Part shown: positions 7,676 through 15,606 of the stretch, one piece after another
Layout: each line of letters opens with the position of its first letter
Position numbering within the stretch: position 1 is the stretch's first letter
NCBI RefSeq assembly: GCF_000298215.1
Contig: NZ_BAHD01000019.1
Coordinates: 35,050-99,049, forward strand
DNA length: 64,000 bases
Reading direction: 5' to 3'
From: Kineosphaera limosa NBRC 100340
GTDB taxonomy: Bacteria; Actinomycetota; Actinomycetes; Actinomycetales; Dermatophilaceae
Position numbers and translations under genes: made by a program
The notes under the pieces: generated by a model
What the model was told of the DNA's origin: nothing
Seen by the model: the letters and a program-made list of their open reading frames with translations, nothing else
Database searches by the model: none

Positions 7676-8442
7676 CTACCTCAGCGGACTATGCCGCGCC
7701 AGTGCAGCGACTGCGACGACCGTCGCAGCGGCCACGGCCGCCCCCGCACCCACCACCGGGGAGGACGGCGCGCCGGCCAAGCGGCCGGCAGCGATCCAGC
7801 CCAGCCCCCAGGCCATCGCGGCCGCCACGCCCCAGGGCGCCCGCAGGACCCGGGCGAACACGACCCCGAGCAGGGTTGCCACGACCAGCACTGCGACCGC
7901 AGCGGCCTGGTTCCCGGTCGCGCCCAGGTCGACGCCCTGCGCCACCGCGGCGGCGGTGATGTTCGCGCACGTCGCCACGGCAACCCAGCCGAGGTAGAGC
8001 CCGAACGTCCCATCGAGCATGATCGCCTCAGCGGGGCCGGACGCCGCCCGCCCGGCGAGCCGCTTCATCACCAGGCCCAGGACGACGGCGAGGAGGGCGA
8101 TGTCGAGCACGCTCAGCCACAACCAGCCCGCCTGCGTGATGCCCAGCCAGGCGCCGTTGAGCAAGATGGACGCCGCGGGCAGCCACCCCAGCGAGCGTGC
8201 CCGCTCGGACGCCCCGCCGGCCGGCGTCCACAACCACACGACGTATGCCACCAGCAGCAGGTAGATCACCGACCAGATCGAGAAGGCGGGGGTGGCGGGG
8301 GCGAGCAGGGTCGCGTCGGCGGAAAAGGCGCCGCCCGCGGTCTGTTCGACGGGGTGCCCAGCAACCCGAATCCCCAGAGCGTGCCTAGACCCATGAGCAG
8401 GAGCGCGGCGGTGTCGAGGAGTCGCCTCATCCAGGTGTTCAT
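7676..8442 (-). pseudogene. Trp-rich membrane protein (TspO/MBR-like), interrupted by a frameshift
   Basis: Translation from ATG 8442 gives a first membrane helix (MNTWMRRLLDTAALLLMGLG) and then goes out of frame near 8351-8354. Downstream the other frame continues as FSADATLLAPATPAFSIWSV, then IYLLLVAYVVWLW and four to five more helices, ending at 7676. One extra C on the coding strand in the CCCC run at 8351-8354 would join the two into about 255 residues, the normal size of actinobacterial tryptophan-rich sensory proteins. The start overlaps the stop of the upstream gene by ATGA, so this is the last gene of the photolyase operon. Either the gene is truly broken or a homopolymer base was lost in sequencing. 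TspO-like proteins bind tetrapyrroles and are linked to light and oxygen stress; that role here is inferred. Confidence 0.7.
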
Positions 8443-9485
8443 GCGTTCGCCTTCCTTTCGATTCCTGGTGTCAGGGTGTGCCGCGGACGGGCGAGCGCGA
8501 GGGCCGACAGCGCGCCGGCCACGGCGACGGAAGCGAGCGCGGCGCCGACCAGGGCGGACCGTCGTCCCCACCGCTTCGGATCCGCGCCCGCGAGTGCGCG
8601 ACGGACGGCCTCGTCGTACCCGAGCAGGCCGCCGGCGGGGTCGCCGAGCAGGGCGGCGGCGTCCGTCTCGCGCCGGACGGCGTCGTGGATCAGGCTCCCC
8701 ACCAAGGGTTTGGCGATCGCGGCGGGCACGGGGGTGATCAGGCCGACCCAGTGGGAAGCCAGCCACGGCGTGAGCACCGGCACCGTCGCCACCAGGCGGG
8801 GCCGCAGGCCCGTGACCCGTGCGTAACGCCGCATCATGTCCGCGTAGGTGAGCACCTCGTCCATCCCGATGTCGATCGTGCGGTTCACCTCCGGTGGCAG
8901 GTCGGCTGCGCCCACGAGGTAGTGGACGACGTCGGCCAACGCGATCGGCTGACTGCGGTTGGTCAGCCACCGGGGCCCGATCATGACTGGGAGACGCTCG
9001 GTGAGGTGGCGCAGCATCGCGAACGACGCCGATCCCTCCCCCAGCACCACGCCCGCCTGCAGCACCGCGGTCGGGACGCCGGACGCCAGCAGGATGTCCC
9101 CCACCTCTACGCGGGAGGCCAAGTGCGGGGACAGGTCGCCGTCGGGGTGCAGCCCGCTGAGGTACACGATGCGCCTCGTTCCCGCCTCACCGGCCGCGTC
9201 GGCGAACCCCGTGGCCAGCGCCCGGTCACGCGCAACGAAGTCGCCTTCGTCGTCCATGGAGTGCAGGAGGTAGTACGCCACGTCGGCCCCGTGCAGCGCA
9301 CGGCCCAGGACGGCGGCGTCGGCGGCATCCCCCTCGGCCACTTGGACGCGGTCGACCCAGGCGCGGTCCAGTGAGTCCGGGTGGCGGGTCAGCACGCGCA
9401 CCTCCCAGCCGGCGTCGAGCAGGGCGGGCACCAAGGCTCCGCCGATGGTGCCGGTGGCGCCGGTCACGAGTGCTGTTCTGGCCAT
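8439..9485 (-). CDS. NAD(P)H-binding atypical SDR family protein with C-terminal membrane helix
   Basis: This 348-residue protein starts at ATG 9485, two bases after the CPBP gene ends. ALVTGATGTIGGALVPALL is the dinucleotide-binding Rossmann loop; DVAYYLLHSM and RIVYLSGL are strands typical of the YbjT/atypical SDR group, which often lack the YxxxK catalytic pair. The C-terminus has a hydrophobic segment (about residues 305-328) that may anchor it to the membrane. Genes of this type accompany photolyase, CPBP and Trp-rich protein genes near carotenoid clusters in Micrococcales; that co-occurrence is from memory. A redox or NADPH-sensing role is plausible, but no substrate can be named. Confidence 0.82.
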   Translation of the reverse strand: MARTALVTGATGTIGGALVPALLDAGWEVRVLTRHPDSLDRAWVDRVQVAEGDAADAAVLGRALHGADVAYYLLHSMDDEGDFVARDRALATGFADAAGEAGTRRIVYLSGLHPDGDLSPHLASRVEVGDILLASGVPTAVLQAGVVLGEGSASFAMLRHLTERLPVMIGPRWLTNRSQPIALADVVHYLVGAADLPPEVNRTIDIGMDEVLTYADMMRRYARVTGLRPRLVATVPVLTPWLASHWVGLITPVPAAIAKPLVGSLIHDAVRRETDAAALLGDPAGGLLGYDEAVRRALAGADPKRWGRRSALVGAALASVAVAGALSALALARPRHTLTPGIERKANA

Positions 9486-9487
9486 GA

Positions 9488-10240
9488 TCAACCTCCCAGG
9501 GTGAGGACGGGGCCGAGCAGGAAGAGCATCCCGAGCGACCAGGTGAGGTGGGCGGCGATGGGTCCAGCGACGCCGCCGGTCACGCGGCGCTGCGCCGCGG
9601 TGAGCAGGCCAAGGCACGCCGCCGCGAACGTCAGCAGCGGCACCCCAGAGAACAGCGTGGACGCTGTGTAGAGCGCCGTGGAGCCCACCAGATCCCACCG
9701 CGGCCCGAACGCGGCGTAGACGGCGCCCCGGAAGAACAGCTCCTCGGCGATGCCGTTGACCACGGTGATCACGGCGACGACCCACACCGACCCCAACCGC
9801 GCGTGGTCCAGGATTTCGTCGACCGGAGCCCGCAGGACCGGGATCCGCGCGATGACGAACGCGCCCGCGAGGAACAGCGTCAACAGCATCGCGCCCAGGA
9901 TCAACCCCTGTAGGACGCCCCGGCTCGCGGCTCCCGAACGGGTGCGCCCCCGACCCAGCCGCAGGGGTCCGGACGCCAGCGCCCCGGCCCCCCACAGCCC
10001 GGCGACGCCCGCGGCGGCCCCGTAGAACAGGGGGTCGCCCGGACGGATGGCCAGCGCCCCGCCCAGGGCGAGCGCCCCGACCAGGACAGTGAGGGCGACC
10101 ACGACACGCCGGCGCAAACGCTGCCCGCAGGGCTCCGGCAAGGGAGAGCCCACCGGGCTGAGCAGGGACGCGCGGAAGAAGGCCCGCAGTTCGGCCACCG
10201 GACCGCGTCGGCCCACCGGCGCATCCGTCAGGTCAGGCAC
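9488..10240 (-). CDS. CPBP family intramembrane glutamic endopeptidase
   Basis: This 250-residue membrane protein has about seven hydrophobic segments. The CPBP (Abi) signature EELFFRG lies at about residues 163-169 and the second motif, a His in AAHLTWS, near the C-terminus; together they form the metal-independent glutamic protease site of the Rce1-like family. GTG at 10240 is chosen because it overlaps the photolyase stop by eight bases (GTGCCTGA), the usual coupled arrangement; longer upstream frames lie inside the photolyase gene. It belongs to the photolyase-CPBP-SDR-Trp-rich operon. What it cleaves is unknown. Confidence 0.87.
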   Translation of the reverse strand: MPDLTDAPVGRRGPVAELRAFFRASLLSPVGSPLPEPCGQRLRRRVVVALTVLVGALALGGALAIRPGDPLFYGAAAGVAGLWGAGALASGPLRLGRGRTRSGAASRGVLQGLILGAMLLTLFLAGAFVIARIPVLRAPVDEILDHARLGSVWVVAVITVVNGIAEELFFRGAVYAAFGPRWDLVGSTALYTASTLFSGVPLLTFAAACLGLLTAAQRRVTGGVAGPIAAHLTWSLGMLFLLGPVLTLGG

Positions 10241-11618
10241 GCGACCCCACCGCCCCTCGCACCTCGGCGTAACGAGCCAGCGCCTCGCGGCGTTCGGCGC
10301 CGTGATCGACGATGCGCTCGGGGTAGCCGTGTGCGTAGCCCTCTTCAACCGCCCAGGGCTCGTGGGCGGTCGCCCCCGACAGGTGCGCCAACTCGGGGAC
10401 CCAACGGCGGACGTAGTGACCATCAGGGTCGAAGCGCAGCCCCTGCAGGACGGGGTTGAACACCCGAAAATAGGGGGCGGCATCGGTGCCGGTGCCGGCG
10501 ATCCACTGCCAGCCGTGGGTGTTCGAGGCGAGGTCGCCGTCGATGAGGTGGTCGAGGAACCACCGCGCACCGGCCGGCCACCACACGTGGAGGTCCTTGG
10601 TCAGGAAGCTGGCCGCGACCATGCGCACTCGGTTGTGCATCCAGCCGGTCGCCAGCAGCTGGCGCATGCCGGCGTCGACGAGCGGGAAGCCCGTGCGACC
10701 CTGCTGCCACGCCTCCACCAGGTCGGCGGAGTCCTCGTACCGGATGCCCGCCAGTGCGGGGCGCAGGTCGGCCTCCAGGCTCTCGGGGTGATGGTGCAGA
10801 ACGTCGGCGTAGAACTCACGCCAGGCCAGTTCGGTGACGAAGCGCTCGGCGTCCGGCCCTCCGGACGCCTCGAGGTCGGCCAGCAGCGAGCGTGGGTGCA
10901 GGACGCCGAACTTGAGGTACGGGGAGAGCCGGGAGGTGGCGTCGAGGTCGGGGCGCTCGCGACGGGTCGCGTACCCCGCCAGACCGTCCGCGAGGAAGGC
11001 GCGCCACCGGTCTAGCGCCGCCCCCTCCCCTGCCGGGGGCAGGTCCGGGACGCCGGGGGCGTCCAACGCAGCCTCGAGGCGGGACCACGACTCGCCCGCA
11101 GGAGCGGCGGGAGCGAGGACGAGGCTGGGGGGCTCCTGTGCCGGGGCCCGCCAGCCGTGCTCGCGCCACGCCCTGGCGAACGGGGTGAAGACCTCGAACG
11201 GCTTGCCCTCCCGGGTGCGGACCCGTCCGGGCGTGACCATGTACGGACTGCCCGTCTCGACCCAGGCGACGCCGACCTCGGCGAGCGCGTCCCGGACGCG
11301 TGCGTCCCGGGCTGCGCCGGCGGGCTCTGTCTCGGTGGAGACATGGACCGACCCCGCCCCGCGCGCCCGGGCGAGAGCAGGCAGCACCTCGGCCGGCTCT
11401 CCCTGGAGCAGCGTGAGGTGTCCGTCATAGGCCTCCCGCAGCGCGAGCAGGGTCGCCGCCAGCCACGCTCGGCGGGCGGCCCCCGCAGTGTCGAAGAAGG
11501 CGGGGTCGAGGACGAAGCAGACCGTGACCTCGCCCCCGGCGGCGCGCTCGTGGGCTGCTGCCAGGGTGGGGAGATCAGCCCGACGCAGGTCGCGCCGGAG
11601 CCAGACGATCGCGCCCAT
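10233..11618 (-). CDS. phr: Deoxyribodipyrimidine photolyase (class I CPD photolyase)
   Basis: This 461-residue FAD enzyme uses blue light to split cyclobutane pyrimidine dimers. It shows an N-terminal photolyase domain (AIVWLRRDLRRADLPTL, antenna site) and a C-terminal FAD/DNA-binding domain with RLSPYLKFGVLHPRSL, ELAWREFYADVL, GWMHNRVRMVAASFL and WWPAGARWF..LIDGDLASN, then GWQWIAGTG. Length and motif order are normal. It is the first gene of an operon. The ATG at 11618 falls about seven bases after a TAGGCT -10 box and has no ribosome-binding site, so its mRNA is probably leaderless. The promoter contains the 11-bp operator pair shared with the carotenoid genes, so light induction through the CarH-type regulator is inferred. 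Confidence 0.95.
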   Translation of the reverse strand: MGAIVWLRRDLRRADLPTLAAAHERAAGGEVTVCFVLDPAFFDTAGAARRAWLAATLLALREAYDGHLTLLQGEPAEVLPALARARGAGSVHVSTETEPAGAARDARVRDALAEVGVAWVETGSPYMVTPGRVRTREGKPFEVFTPFARAWREHGWRAPAQEPPSLVLAPAAPAGESWSRLEAALDAPGVPDLPPAGEGAALDRWRAFLADGLAGYATRRERPDLDATSRLSPYLKFGVLHPRSLLADLEASGGPDAERFVTELAWREFYADVLHHHPESLEADLRPALAGIRYEDSADLVEAWQQGRTGFPLVDAGMRQLLATGWMHNRVRMVAASFLTKDLHVWWPAGARWFLDHLIDGDLASNTHGWQWIAGTGTDAAPYFRVFNPVLQGLRFDPDGHYVRRWVPELAHLSGATAHEPWAVEEGYAHGYPERIVDHGAERREALARYAEVRGAVGSRA

Positions 11619-11624
11619 GCAGCC

Positions 11625-11653
11625 AGCCTAGGGATTGGACAAACATTGCACAA
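11625..11653 (-). promoter_or_regulatory. Photolyase promoter (leaderless)
   Basis: On the minus strand TTGTGC (11653-11648) and TAGGCT (11630-11625) are separated by 17 bases, a good -35/-10 pair. The predicted transcript starts at or next to the photolyase ATG (11618). The -35 element lies inside the paired operator at 11635-11653. Confidence 0.55.
11635..11653. promoter_or_regulatory. Paired 11-bp operator between photolyase and P450 operons
   Basis: On the minus strand GTGCAA (11651-11646) is followed exactly 11 bp later by GTCCAA (11640-11635), with the shared linker TGTTT between them. The same arrangement is present at the idi-crtE and regulator promoters. The site lies in the 87-bp divergent region between the photolyase start and the P450 start and could control both operons. 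On the plus strand TTGCAC (11646-11651) and TAGGGT (11671-11676) may be the P450 promoter. Confidence 0.6.
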
Positions 11654-11705
11654 GTGACCGATGCGCAAGCTAGGGTCGTGCTTGATTCACCGCGAAGGAG
11701 CCCCT

Positions 11706-12929
11706 GTGACCACGCCTGCACCCCGTCGCCGCTCGTCGCGGGCCGGCGAGCGCGAGGTCCCGCGGGTGGCCTTGGAGGACGGCCTATGGCGCATCCGATC
11801 TCTCCCGGTGGCCCGGCAGGTCTTGCGGGCGCGCCGGGAGACGACCCAGGCGGGGTTCACGGCCGAGTGGATCCCCAAGGGGTGGTTGCGGCACCACCCG
11901 ATCCTGATCTCGGACGGCCCGCTGCATGATGCCCAACGCGTCAAGGTGGGCCGGTTCCTGGCCCCCGCGGTTGTCGCCGACCGTTACCTCAACTTGATGG
12001 AGCGCGGGGCTGACGCGCTGCTGGACGGCCAAGGCCGCGACGAGTTCGCCCTCGACGACCTCGCGCTGCTGTACTCGGTCGAGGTCACCGCTCACGTCGT
12101 GGGCCTGACCGAGTCACGGGTGCCGGCGATGGCCCGCCGGCTGGTCTCGTTCTTTCGGCAGCCACCGTTCGACCTGGCCAAGCCGCGCCTGGGTCGGACG
12201 CCCCGGCAGTGGGCCACGGCCGCGGCCAACGGGCTGTGGCCCCTCGTTCGGTTCCACCTGGCCGACGTGCGCCCGGCCATCCGGAAGCGGCGTCGGCTTC
12301 CGGCTGACGACATCATCAGCCACCTCATCGCCGAGGGCTACACCGACGCCGACATCCTCGTCGAGTGCCTCACCTACGGCACCGCGGGAATGGTGACCAC
12401 CCGCGAGTTCATCACGATGGCTGCCTGGCACCTCCTGGACGACCAGGACCTGGCCGATCGCTACCGGGCGGCGCAACGCCCGGAGCGGTTGGCGATCTTC
12501 AACGAGATACTGCGCCTGGAGCCGGTGGTTGGCCACCTCTACCGGCGTGCCACGGCTCCCTTTACCCTGACCGAGGGTGACCGGACGTGGGCGGTGGCGT
12601 CCGGGGACCTGATCGACGTCGCCGTCCGCCAGGCCAACGCCGACCCGGACGCCGTGGGTGCCGACGCGCTCACCCTGTGCCCCGGCCGCCGGCTTCCGGC
12701 CGGGGTCAACCAGGCGGGGCTGAGCTTCGGCGACGGGGCGCACCGCTGCCCGGGCCAGCCGCTGGCCATCCTGGAGGCCGACGTGCTGCTCACCCGTCTC
12801 CTGGCGCGCGAACCGGTCGTGCTCGGCGAGCCGGCGCTGGGTTGGGACGACCTCATCGCCGGCTACACACTGCGCGGCCTCCGCCTCCGGCTTGAAGCAC
12901 CGGCCACCACGGCGGGGAGACAGCCCTGA
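11706..12929 (+). CDS. Cytochrome P450, probable carotenoid ring hydroxylase
   Basis: This 407-residue P450 starts at GTG 11706, preceded by GAAGGAG. The heme loop FGDGAHRCPGQPLA carries the axial Cys348; EILR is the ExxR motif; the I-helix region reads GTAGMVTTRE, where the usual acidic residue before Thr is missing. It is the first gene of a tight operon (its TGA overlaps the crtYc ATG) with the split lycopene cyclase and crtU. In Brevibacterium linens the last step, ring hydroxylation of isorenieratene to phenolic carotenoids, has been attributed to a P450. By analogy this enzyme may hydroxylate the aromatic end groups. The substrate assignment is inference; the P450 fold is certain. Confidence 0.88.
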   Translation: MTTPAPRRRSSRAGEREVPRVALEDGLWRIRSLPVARQVLRARRETTQAGFTAEWIPKGWLRHHPILISDGPLHDAQRVKVGRFLAPAVVADRYLNLMERGADALLDGQGRDEFALDDLALLYSVEVTAHVVGLTESRVPAMARRLVSFFRQPPFDLAKPRLGRTPRQWATAAANGLWPLVRFHLADVRPAIRKRRRLPADDIISHLIAEGYTDADILVECLTYGTAGMVTTREFITMAAWHLLDDQDLADRYRAAQRPERLAIFNEILRLEPVVGHLYRRATAPFTLTEGDRTWAVASGDLIDVAVRQANADPDAVGADALTLCPGRRLPAGVNQAGLSFGDGAHRCPGQPLAILEADVLLTRLLAREPVVLGEPALGWDDLIAGYTLRGLRLRLEAPATTAGRQP

Positions 12930-13270
12930 TGGACGATCGCTACCAGTACCTGGCCCTAATGGCCGCCTGCGTGCTGGTCACCCTTCCCTTGGAGTTCCTG
13001 CTCCGGGCCCGGGTGTACCGGCGCCCGGTGCGTCTGGCCCTGGCGATGCTGCCGACGCTGGTCGTCTTCGTGGCCTGGGACATGCTCGGCATCGCGCGCG
13101 ACCACTGGTCCTACAGTCCTCGGTTCACCACGGGCATCATGCTGGGCCCCATGCCCCTGGAGGAGCTGGTGTTCTTCCTCGTGATTCCGGTGTGCGGCCT
13201 GCTCACGTACGAGGCTGTCGGCAGCGTGCTCCGGCGCGTCCGCGGCGGGGAGGAGGACGCGCATGCCTGA
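12929..13270 (+). CDS. crtYc: Lycopene cyclase subunit (CrtYc-type)
   Basis: This 113-residue protein has three membrane helices and the cyclase motif MPLEELVFFLVIP. It is one half of the heterodimeric lycopene cyclase of actinobacteria, related to fungal and archaeal fused cyclases; the two small subunits together close the ends of lycopene to beta-rings. Its ATG overlaps the P450 stop by one base (TGATG), and its own end overlaps the next gene by eight bases, so translation is coupled. No lycopene elongase (C50 pathway) gene is nearby, so a beta-ring product, not a C50 epsilon-ring product, is expected. Which of the two subunits is called c or d follows gene order. Confidence 0.9.
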   Translation: MDDRYQYLALMAACVLVTLPLEFLLRARVYRRPVRLALAMLPTLVVFVAWDMLGIARDHWSYSPRFTTGIMLGPMPLEELVFFLVIPVCGLLTYEAVGSVLRRVRGGEEDAHA

Positions 13271-13586
13271 GTACACCGTCCTCACGCTGGCGGCCATCCC
13301 CGCCGTCGCCGCGATGGAACTCCTGTGGCTCCGAACCGGCCTATTCCGCCGGGGACAGTACTGGCTCGCCATCGCGATCGTCTTCTTCTTTCAGGTCTGG
13401 GTGGACGGCTGGCTGACCAAGCTGAGCGACCCCATCGTCCTGTACAACCCCGCGCACCACAGCGGCGTCCGATTCCCCTGGGACATCCCGGTCGAGGACT
13501 TCGGGTTCGGTTGGGTGATGGTCACCCTTACCATCCTGGTGTGGGAGCACCTCGGTCGTCGCACGAGCACCCCGGAGGCATCATGA
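13263..13586 (+). CDS. crtYd: Lycopene cyclase subunit (CrtYd-type)
   Basis: This 107-residue protein has three membrane helices and the second cyclase motif, WDIPVEDFGFGWVMV. It starts at ATG 13263 inside the end of crtYc (ATGCCTGA overlap) and ends in ATGA with crtU. With the preceding subunit it forms the beta-cyclase that turns lycopene into beta-carotene. The FFFQVWVDGWLTK segment is typical of the family. The paired acidic motifs (PxEE in the first subunit, PVEDF here) are complete, so the enzyme looks functional. Confidence 0.9.
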   Translation: MPEYTVLTLAAIPAVAAMELLWLRTGLFRRGQYWLAIAIVFFFQVWVDGWLTKLSDPIVLYNPAHHSGVRFPWDIPVEDFGFGWVMVTLTILVWEHLGRRTSTPEAS

Positions 13587-15109
13587 ACCAGCCCGGCTCT
13601 CCACGCACCCTCCCCGGCCGCGACCGGCGAGCGGTGCGCCACCCCGCGCCGGGTGGAACCGCACGCACCGGCCACCCCGGGCACGTCCTCGTCGCCGGCG
13701 GCGGCATCGCAGGGCTGGCGGCAGCCACGGTCCTGGCCGAACGCGGCGTCCGGGTCACCCTGGCCGAGGCGTCCGATCGGCTCGGCGGGCGGGTTGCCGC
13801 GTGGCCGCTGGCCGACGGGCGGACGATGAGCCGGGGCTTCCACGCCTTCTTCCGGCAGTACTACAACCTGCGCGCCCTGCTACGTCGCGTCGACCCGGAA
13901 CTGGCCGTCCTCACCCCCGTGGAGGACTACCCGCTCCAACGCCCCGACGGCCTGCGCGACTCTTTCACCGGCCTGCCCACCACCCCGCCGTGGTCGATGC
14001 TGGAGTTCGTGCGGCGCAGCCCCTCCTTCACCCTCGCGACGCTGGCCCGGGTCAACGTGCCCGCGGCCCTCGAGCTACTCAGGACCCGTTTTCCCGGCAC
14101 CCACGCCGCCTACGACGGCGAGTCCGCGGCGGCGTTCCTGGATCGGTTGCGCTTCCCCCCTGAGGCGCGCGCCCTGGCCTTGGAGGTGTTCGCCCGCTCC
14201 TTCTTCGCCGACCCGCGGGAGTTCGGCGCCGGCGAACTCGTGGCGATGTTCCACACCTACTTCCTCGGGTCCGCCGAGGGCCTGCTCTTCGACGTGCCGG
14301 AGGACGACTACGACACCGCCCTGTGGGCGCCCCTCGGACGCCACCTGGCGGGTCTCGGTGTCACGGTGCGCGTGGGCGCCCCCGTCACCGACCTTGCGAT
14401 CGGGGCGGACCGGGTGACCGCGCTGGTTTCCGGCTACCCGATCGAGGCGGACGCCTGCGTCCTCGCGGCCGACCCGCGCTCCGCCCGGGAGCTGATCGCG
14501 GCGCTGCCGGACGCCGACCCGGCCTGGCGGGACGCCGTCGCCGCGACGCGCAACTCGCCCCCGTTCGTGGTCGTCCGGCTCTGGCTCGAGCGCTCCGTGG
14601 ACGCCGACCGCCTCGCCTTCCTCGGCACGACCGGCTACGGGCCCCTCGACAACGTGTCGGTGCTGGAGCGCTTTGAGGCCGGCGCCGCCACTTGGGCGCG
14701 GGACACTGGTGGCTCGGTGGTCGAGCTGCACGCCTACGCCTGCGCCCCAGCGGTGGCGTCCGACCGGTCCGCGGCGGACCAGGTGGCCGCCGCGCTCGAG
14801 GAAGAGCTGCACCGGGTGTTCCCCGAGACGCGCGGGATCGCCGTTCGCCACCGGGAGGTCCTGGTCCGCGACGACTGCGTCCTCATCACCCCGGAGCCGT
14901 GGGAGGCACGCCCCGGCGTCCAGACTCCCTCGCCCCGCCTGGTGCTGGCGGGCGACTGGGTGCGGTGCGACCACCCCGTCGCGCTGATGGAGCGTGCCGC
15001 GACGACGGGCTTCCTTGCCGCCAACGAGCTGCTCCGCGGCTGGGGCGTCCGGGGCGAGGACCTGTGGACCGTGCCCTTGCGGGGCCTCCTGGCCCTTCCC
15101 ACTCGCTGA
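13583..15109 (+). CDS. crtU: Carotenoid aromatic-ring (phi-ring) synthase CrtU
   Basis: This 508-residue FAD-dependent carotenoid desaturase/methyltransferase converts beta-rings to aromatic phi-rings, giving isorenieratene from beta-carotene. The N-terminal VLVAGGGIAGLAAATVLAE is the FAD-binding loop; SRGFHAFFRQYYNLRAL, EVFARSFFADP and FHTYFLGSAEGLLFD are characteristic CrtU blocks that distinguish it from CrtI. The C-terminal LVLAGDWVRCDHPVALMERA is the second flavin-binding block. ATG 13583 overlaps the crtYd stop (ATGA). A 30-residue basic, Gly/Pro-rich leader precedes the domain. It is the last gene of the P450-crtYc-crtYd-crtU operon. The assignment predicts an aryl carotenoid in this organism. 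Confidence 0.93.
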   Translation: MNQPGSPRTLPGRDRRAVRHPAPGGTARTGHPGHVLVAGGGIAGLAAATVLAERGVRVTLAEASDRLGGRVAAWPLADGRTMSRGFHAFFRQYYNLRALLRRVDPELAVLTPVEDYPLQRPDGLRDSFTGLPTTPPWSMLEFVRRSPSFTLATLARVNVPAALELLRTRFPGTHAAYDGESAAAFLDRLRFPPEARALALEVFARSFFADPREFGAGELVAMFHTYFLGSAEGLLFDVPEDDYDTALWAPLGRHLAGLGVTVRVGAPVTDLAIGADRVTALVSGYPIEADACVLAADPRSARELIAALPDADPAWRDAVAATRNSPPFVVVRLWLERSVDADRLAFLGTTGYGPLDNVSVLERFEAGAATWARDTGGSVVELHAYACAPAVASDRSAADQVAAALEEELHRVFPETRGIAVRHREVLVRDDCVLITPEPWEARPGVQTPSPRLVLAGDWVRCDHPVALMERAATTGFLAANELLRGWGVRGEDLWTVPLRGLLALPTR

Positions 15110-15606
15110 GGCGGTCGGTCAGCCGCCGGCACGCCGGGGGTCTCGTCGGCGTCCTGGTCGGCAACCGGAGGCTCGGGCGGGGCCGCCTGCCCGGTGTCGG
15201 GCGGCGTGAGGGGCAACAGGTGACAGTCCGCGGACAGCGCGGCGGTGCCCAGGTTCCTGCGTGCGCTGTGGGTGAGGTCGTCCAGACCGATCGCCCTCCA
15301 GAAGTCCCGGTGCTGTTCACAGTCCAGGACGGCGGTGTCCTGGCCGCACGGCGGGGCCCGGTTGCGCCCCGCGGTGACGTGCAGGTAGCGATGGCCGGAA
15401 TCCCTGGACCGCCACGCGACCACCTCCGGGCGGCAGGATCGTCAGTTCGTGCGCATCTTCGACCGGGTACACGATTCCCCCTCCGCCGGTGTCCTGGACG
15501 GGTCCTCACCCGCCCTCCACGGTCTGCACCGGACCCGGCTGGCCCCCTCGGCTATCCGGGCCGGGCAACCAGTTGGATTTCCCTATCCCGGTGACCGTGT
15601 CAAGGG
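15110..15606. other. Convergent intergenic region with possible degraded minus-strand gene
   Basis: This 497-bp gap lies between crtU and crtB. On the minus strand from about 15500 to 15110 two adjoining frames look coding (high GC at third positions): one gives IVYPVEDAHELTILPPGG, then near 15424 the next frame continues HRYLHVTAGRN and HRDFWRAIGLDDLTH. There is no clean start, and the frame runs on into crtU, so it is probably a broken gene. I recognise no family. The only other feature is GC-rich sequence with short inverted repeats after the crtU stop. Confidence 0.35.

Noticed and set aside
13325..13582. Upstream extension of the crtU reading frame
   Set aside because: It overlaps crtYd in another frame; the ATG at 13583 with ATGA overlap fits the CrtU family N-terminus.
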